From Phycisphaerae bacterium (lineage in GTDB: Bacteria; Planctomycetota; Phycisphaerae; Phycisphaerales; SM1A02): a DNA stretch of 6,236 nt. The notes beneath the pieces were generated by a model that saw only the letters and a list, made by a program, of their open reading frames with translations, ran no database searches and had not been told where the DNA came from. The stretch is taken from NCBI GenBank assembly GCA_016873375.1, contig VGXJ01000110.1:1-6236 (forward strand). The letters run 5' to 3'. This document shows, one piece after another, positions 5,332 through 6,236 of the stretch. Position numbers and translations under genes: made by a program. Each line of letters begins with the position of its first letter. Position 1 is the first letter of the stretch.

Positions 5332-6236
5332 CACGGGGCCTTCCCCGCAGCCGCATCGAGCCAGACTGCGAGCAGAGCGGGCCGCGCAGGCACGATGCCG
5401 CCGAGCGCCCGAGCAATGACCTCGGCATCGTGCACCACCATGCCGACATGCGTTCCCTGCTCAGTGCCCGAGGCACCGATCGCATCACTCAGCAGCTCGC
5501 CGCCGATCGTGACGGCATGCCCACGCGCGCTGCACCCCTCCACAAGGGCTTCGACCGTCTTGCGCGGCACGCTGCTCTCGATGAAGACAGCCGGCACCTT
5601 ACGCTCGCAGATCAGGTCGACGAGGGCATTGAGTTCGCGCAGGCTGGCTTCGCTGTCGGTCGACAGGCCTTGGATGCCGCGCACCGCGATTCCATTGGCC
5701 CTGCCGAAGTAGCCGAAGGCATCATGTGCCGTGACCAGCAGCCGACGCTCTGCGGGGATCGAGGCCACCACCGCCTGCACATGGCCCCTGGCTGCGTCAA
5801 GCAGTTCCAGATGCGAGGCGCAGCGTGCCCGCACCGCGTCGGCTGCCTCGGGTGCATGCTCGATGATGGCATCACGGATGCGCTCGCAGGCGAACCGCCA
5901 CAGCGCCAGGTCGAACCAAACGTGCGGATCGGGCTCCGGGCCTGCACCTGTCGATCGCAGCAGGCGATCCTGAGGCATGGCATCGGTCACGCACACCACC
6001 GGCACGCGCGAGCCCAGCTTGGCGATCGCATCACCCAGCCGACCCTCCAGATGCAAGCCATTCCACAGGAGCAGGCCTGCACCGGTCATGAGCCGCACAT
6101 CACCGGGCGATGCCTTGTAAAGGTGCGGATCGACGCCCTCCCCCATCAGCGCCGTGACGGAGACCGCAGGGCCGCCGATGGCACGAGCCGTGTCGGCAAT
6201 CATGCCGGTCGTCGCCACGACCTTCAGTGGCGGTGC
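5331..6236 (-). CDS. Periplasmic metal-binding protein of ABC importer, TroA-like (N-terminus cut by window edge)
   Basis: Extracytoplasmic solute-binding protein (cluster A-I, ZnuA/TroA/PsaA family) that hands a divalent metal to the membrane permeases. 301 residues are visible; the frame is open through 6236, so the signal peptide and true start are outside. The visible part begins at the mature N-terminal strand (KVVATTGMIAD), so little more than the export signal should be missing. Metal ligands expected from the family are present: His in DPHLYK (codon 6125-6123), His in DPHVWFD (5924-5922), His in TAHDAFGYFG (5726-5724) and Asp in GGELLSDAIG (5486-5484). The conserved Glu of ESSVP is at 5579-5577. 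Three His plus Asp matches TroA; PsaA-type Mn proteins have Glu at the third position. The His-rich loop of ZnuA is absent. Metal therefore ambiguous, Mn or Zn most likely. It is the first gene of the operon visible here; its promoter and any metal-responsive operator are not in the window. Confidence 0.94.
   Translation of the reverse strand, partial: APPLKVVATTGMIADTARAIGGPAVSVTALMGEGVDPHLYKASPGDVRLMTGAGLLLWNGLHLEGRLGDAIAKLGSRVPVVCVTDAMPQDRLLRSTGAGPEPDPHVWFDLALWRFACERIRDAIIEHAPEAADAVRARCASHLELLDAARGHVQAVVASIPAERRLLVTAHDAFGYFGRANGIAVRGIQGLSTDSEASLRELNALVDLICERKVPAVFIESSVPRKTVEALVEGCSARGHAVTIGGELLSDAIGASGTEQGTHVGMVVHDAEVIARALGGIVPARPALLAVWLDAAAGKAP
5334..5347 (-). promoter_or_regulatory. Hairpin overlapping the ATPase ribosome binding site
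   Basis: On the minus strand CGGGG-AAGG-CCCCG forms a perfect five-pair GC stem, extendable by one G-U pair. It contains the GGAAGG ribosome binding site and ends three bases before the ATPase ATG (5331), within the last codons of the binding-protein gene. It could tie ATPase synthesis to translation of the binding protein or lower it relative to that protein. There is no T-run after it, so it is not an intrinsic terminator. The role is inferred. Confidence 0.35.

Larger units (their letters stand above)
2686..6236 (-). other. Four-gene metal ABC importer operon (troABCD/mntABCD order)
   Basis: Binding protein, ATPase and two permeases follow each other on the minus strand with junctions of -1, +1 and -4 bases (TGATG, TGA-C-ATG, ATGA). 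Spacing this tight implies one message and translational coupling. The set is complete for an importer. No DtxR/MntR or Fur-type regulator gene is present inside the window; it may lie upstream of the binding protein beyond the right edge. Confidence 0.92.

Overview
The window is GC-rich and densely packed, with five or six genes, almost no intergenic DNA, and no mobile elements, RNA genes or CRISPR. It looks like a bacterial chromosomal housekeeping region. Base composition, weak or absent Shine-Dalgarno sites at some starts, and gene content would fit a high-GC environmental bacterium, possibly Planctomycetota/Phycisphaerae. That placement is a guess; nothing here is diagnostic of a phylum.

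Layout. Bases 1-574 (minus strand) hold most of a winged-helix DNA-binding protein whose C-terminus runs off the left edge. A 61-bp divergent intergenic region (575-635) separates it from a complete transketolase gene (636-2720, plus strand). From 2686 to 6236 (minus strand) lies a four-gene metal ABC transporter operon. In transcription order (right to left) it encodes a periplasmic metal-binding lipoprotein/protein (5' end cut off by the right edge), an ATPase, and two membrane permeases of the ABC-3 family. The order binding protein-ATPase-permease-permease is that of the Treponema troABCD and Bacillus mntABCD manganese/zinc systems. The last permease and the transketolase converge and overlap by 35 bp at their 3' ends.

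How the genes work together. The binding protein captures a divalent cation (Mn2+, Zn2+ or Fe2+; ligand pattern His-His-His-Asp as in TroA). The two permeases, probably as a heterodimer, form the channel and the ATPase powers import. Transketolase serves the pentose phosphate pathway and is not obviously linked to metal uptake. The divergent winged-helix protein is a candidate regulator of itself and/or transketolase.

I did not find a clearly novel system. The points most worth checking are the stem-loops that cover the translation starts at all three internal operon junctions, a strong hand-counted excess of the palindrome CGATCG across the window, possible leaderless starts at the divergent promoter, and the convergent 35-bp gene overlap.
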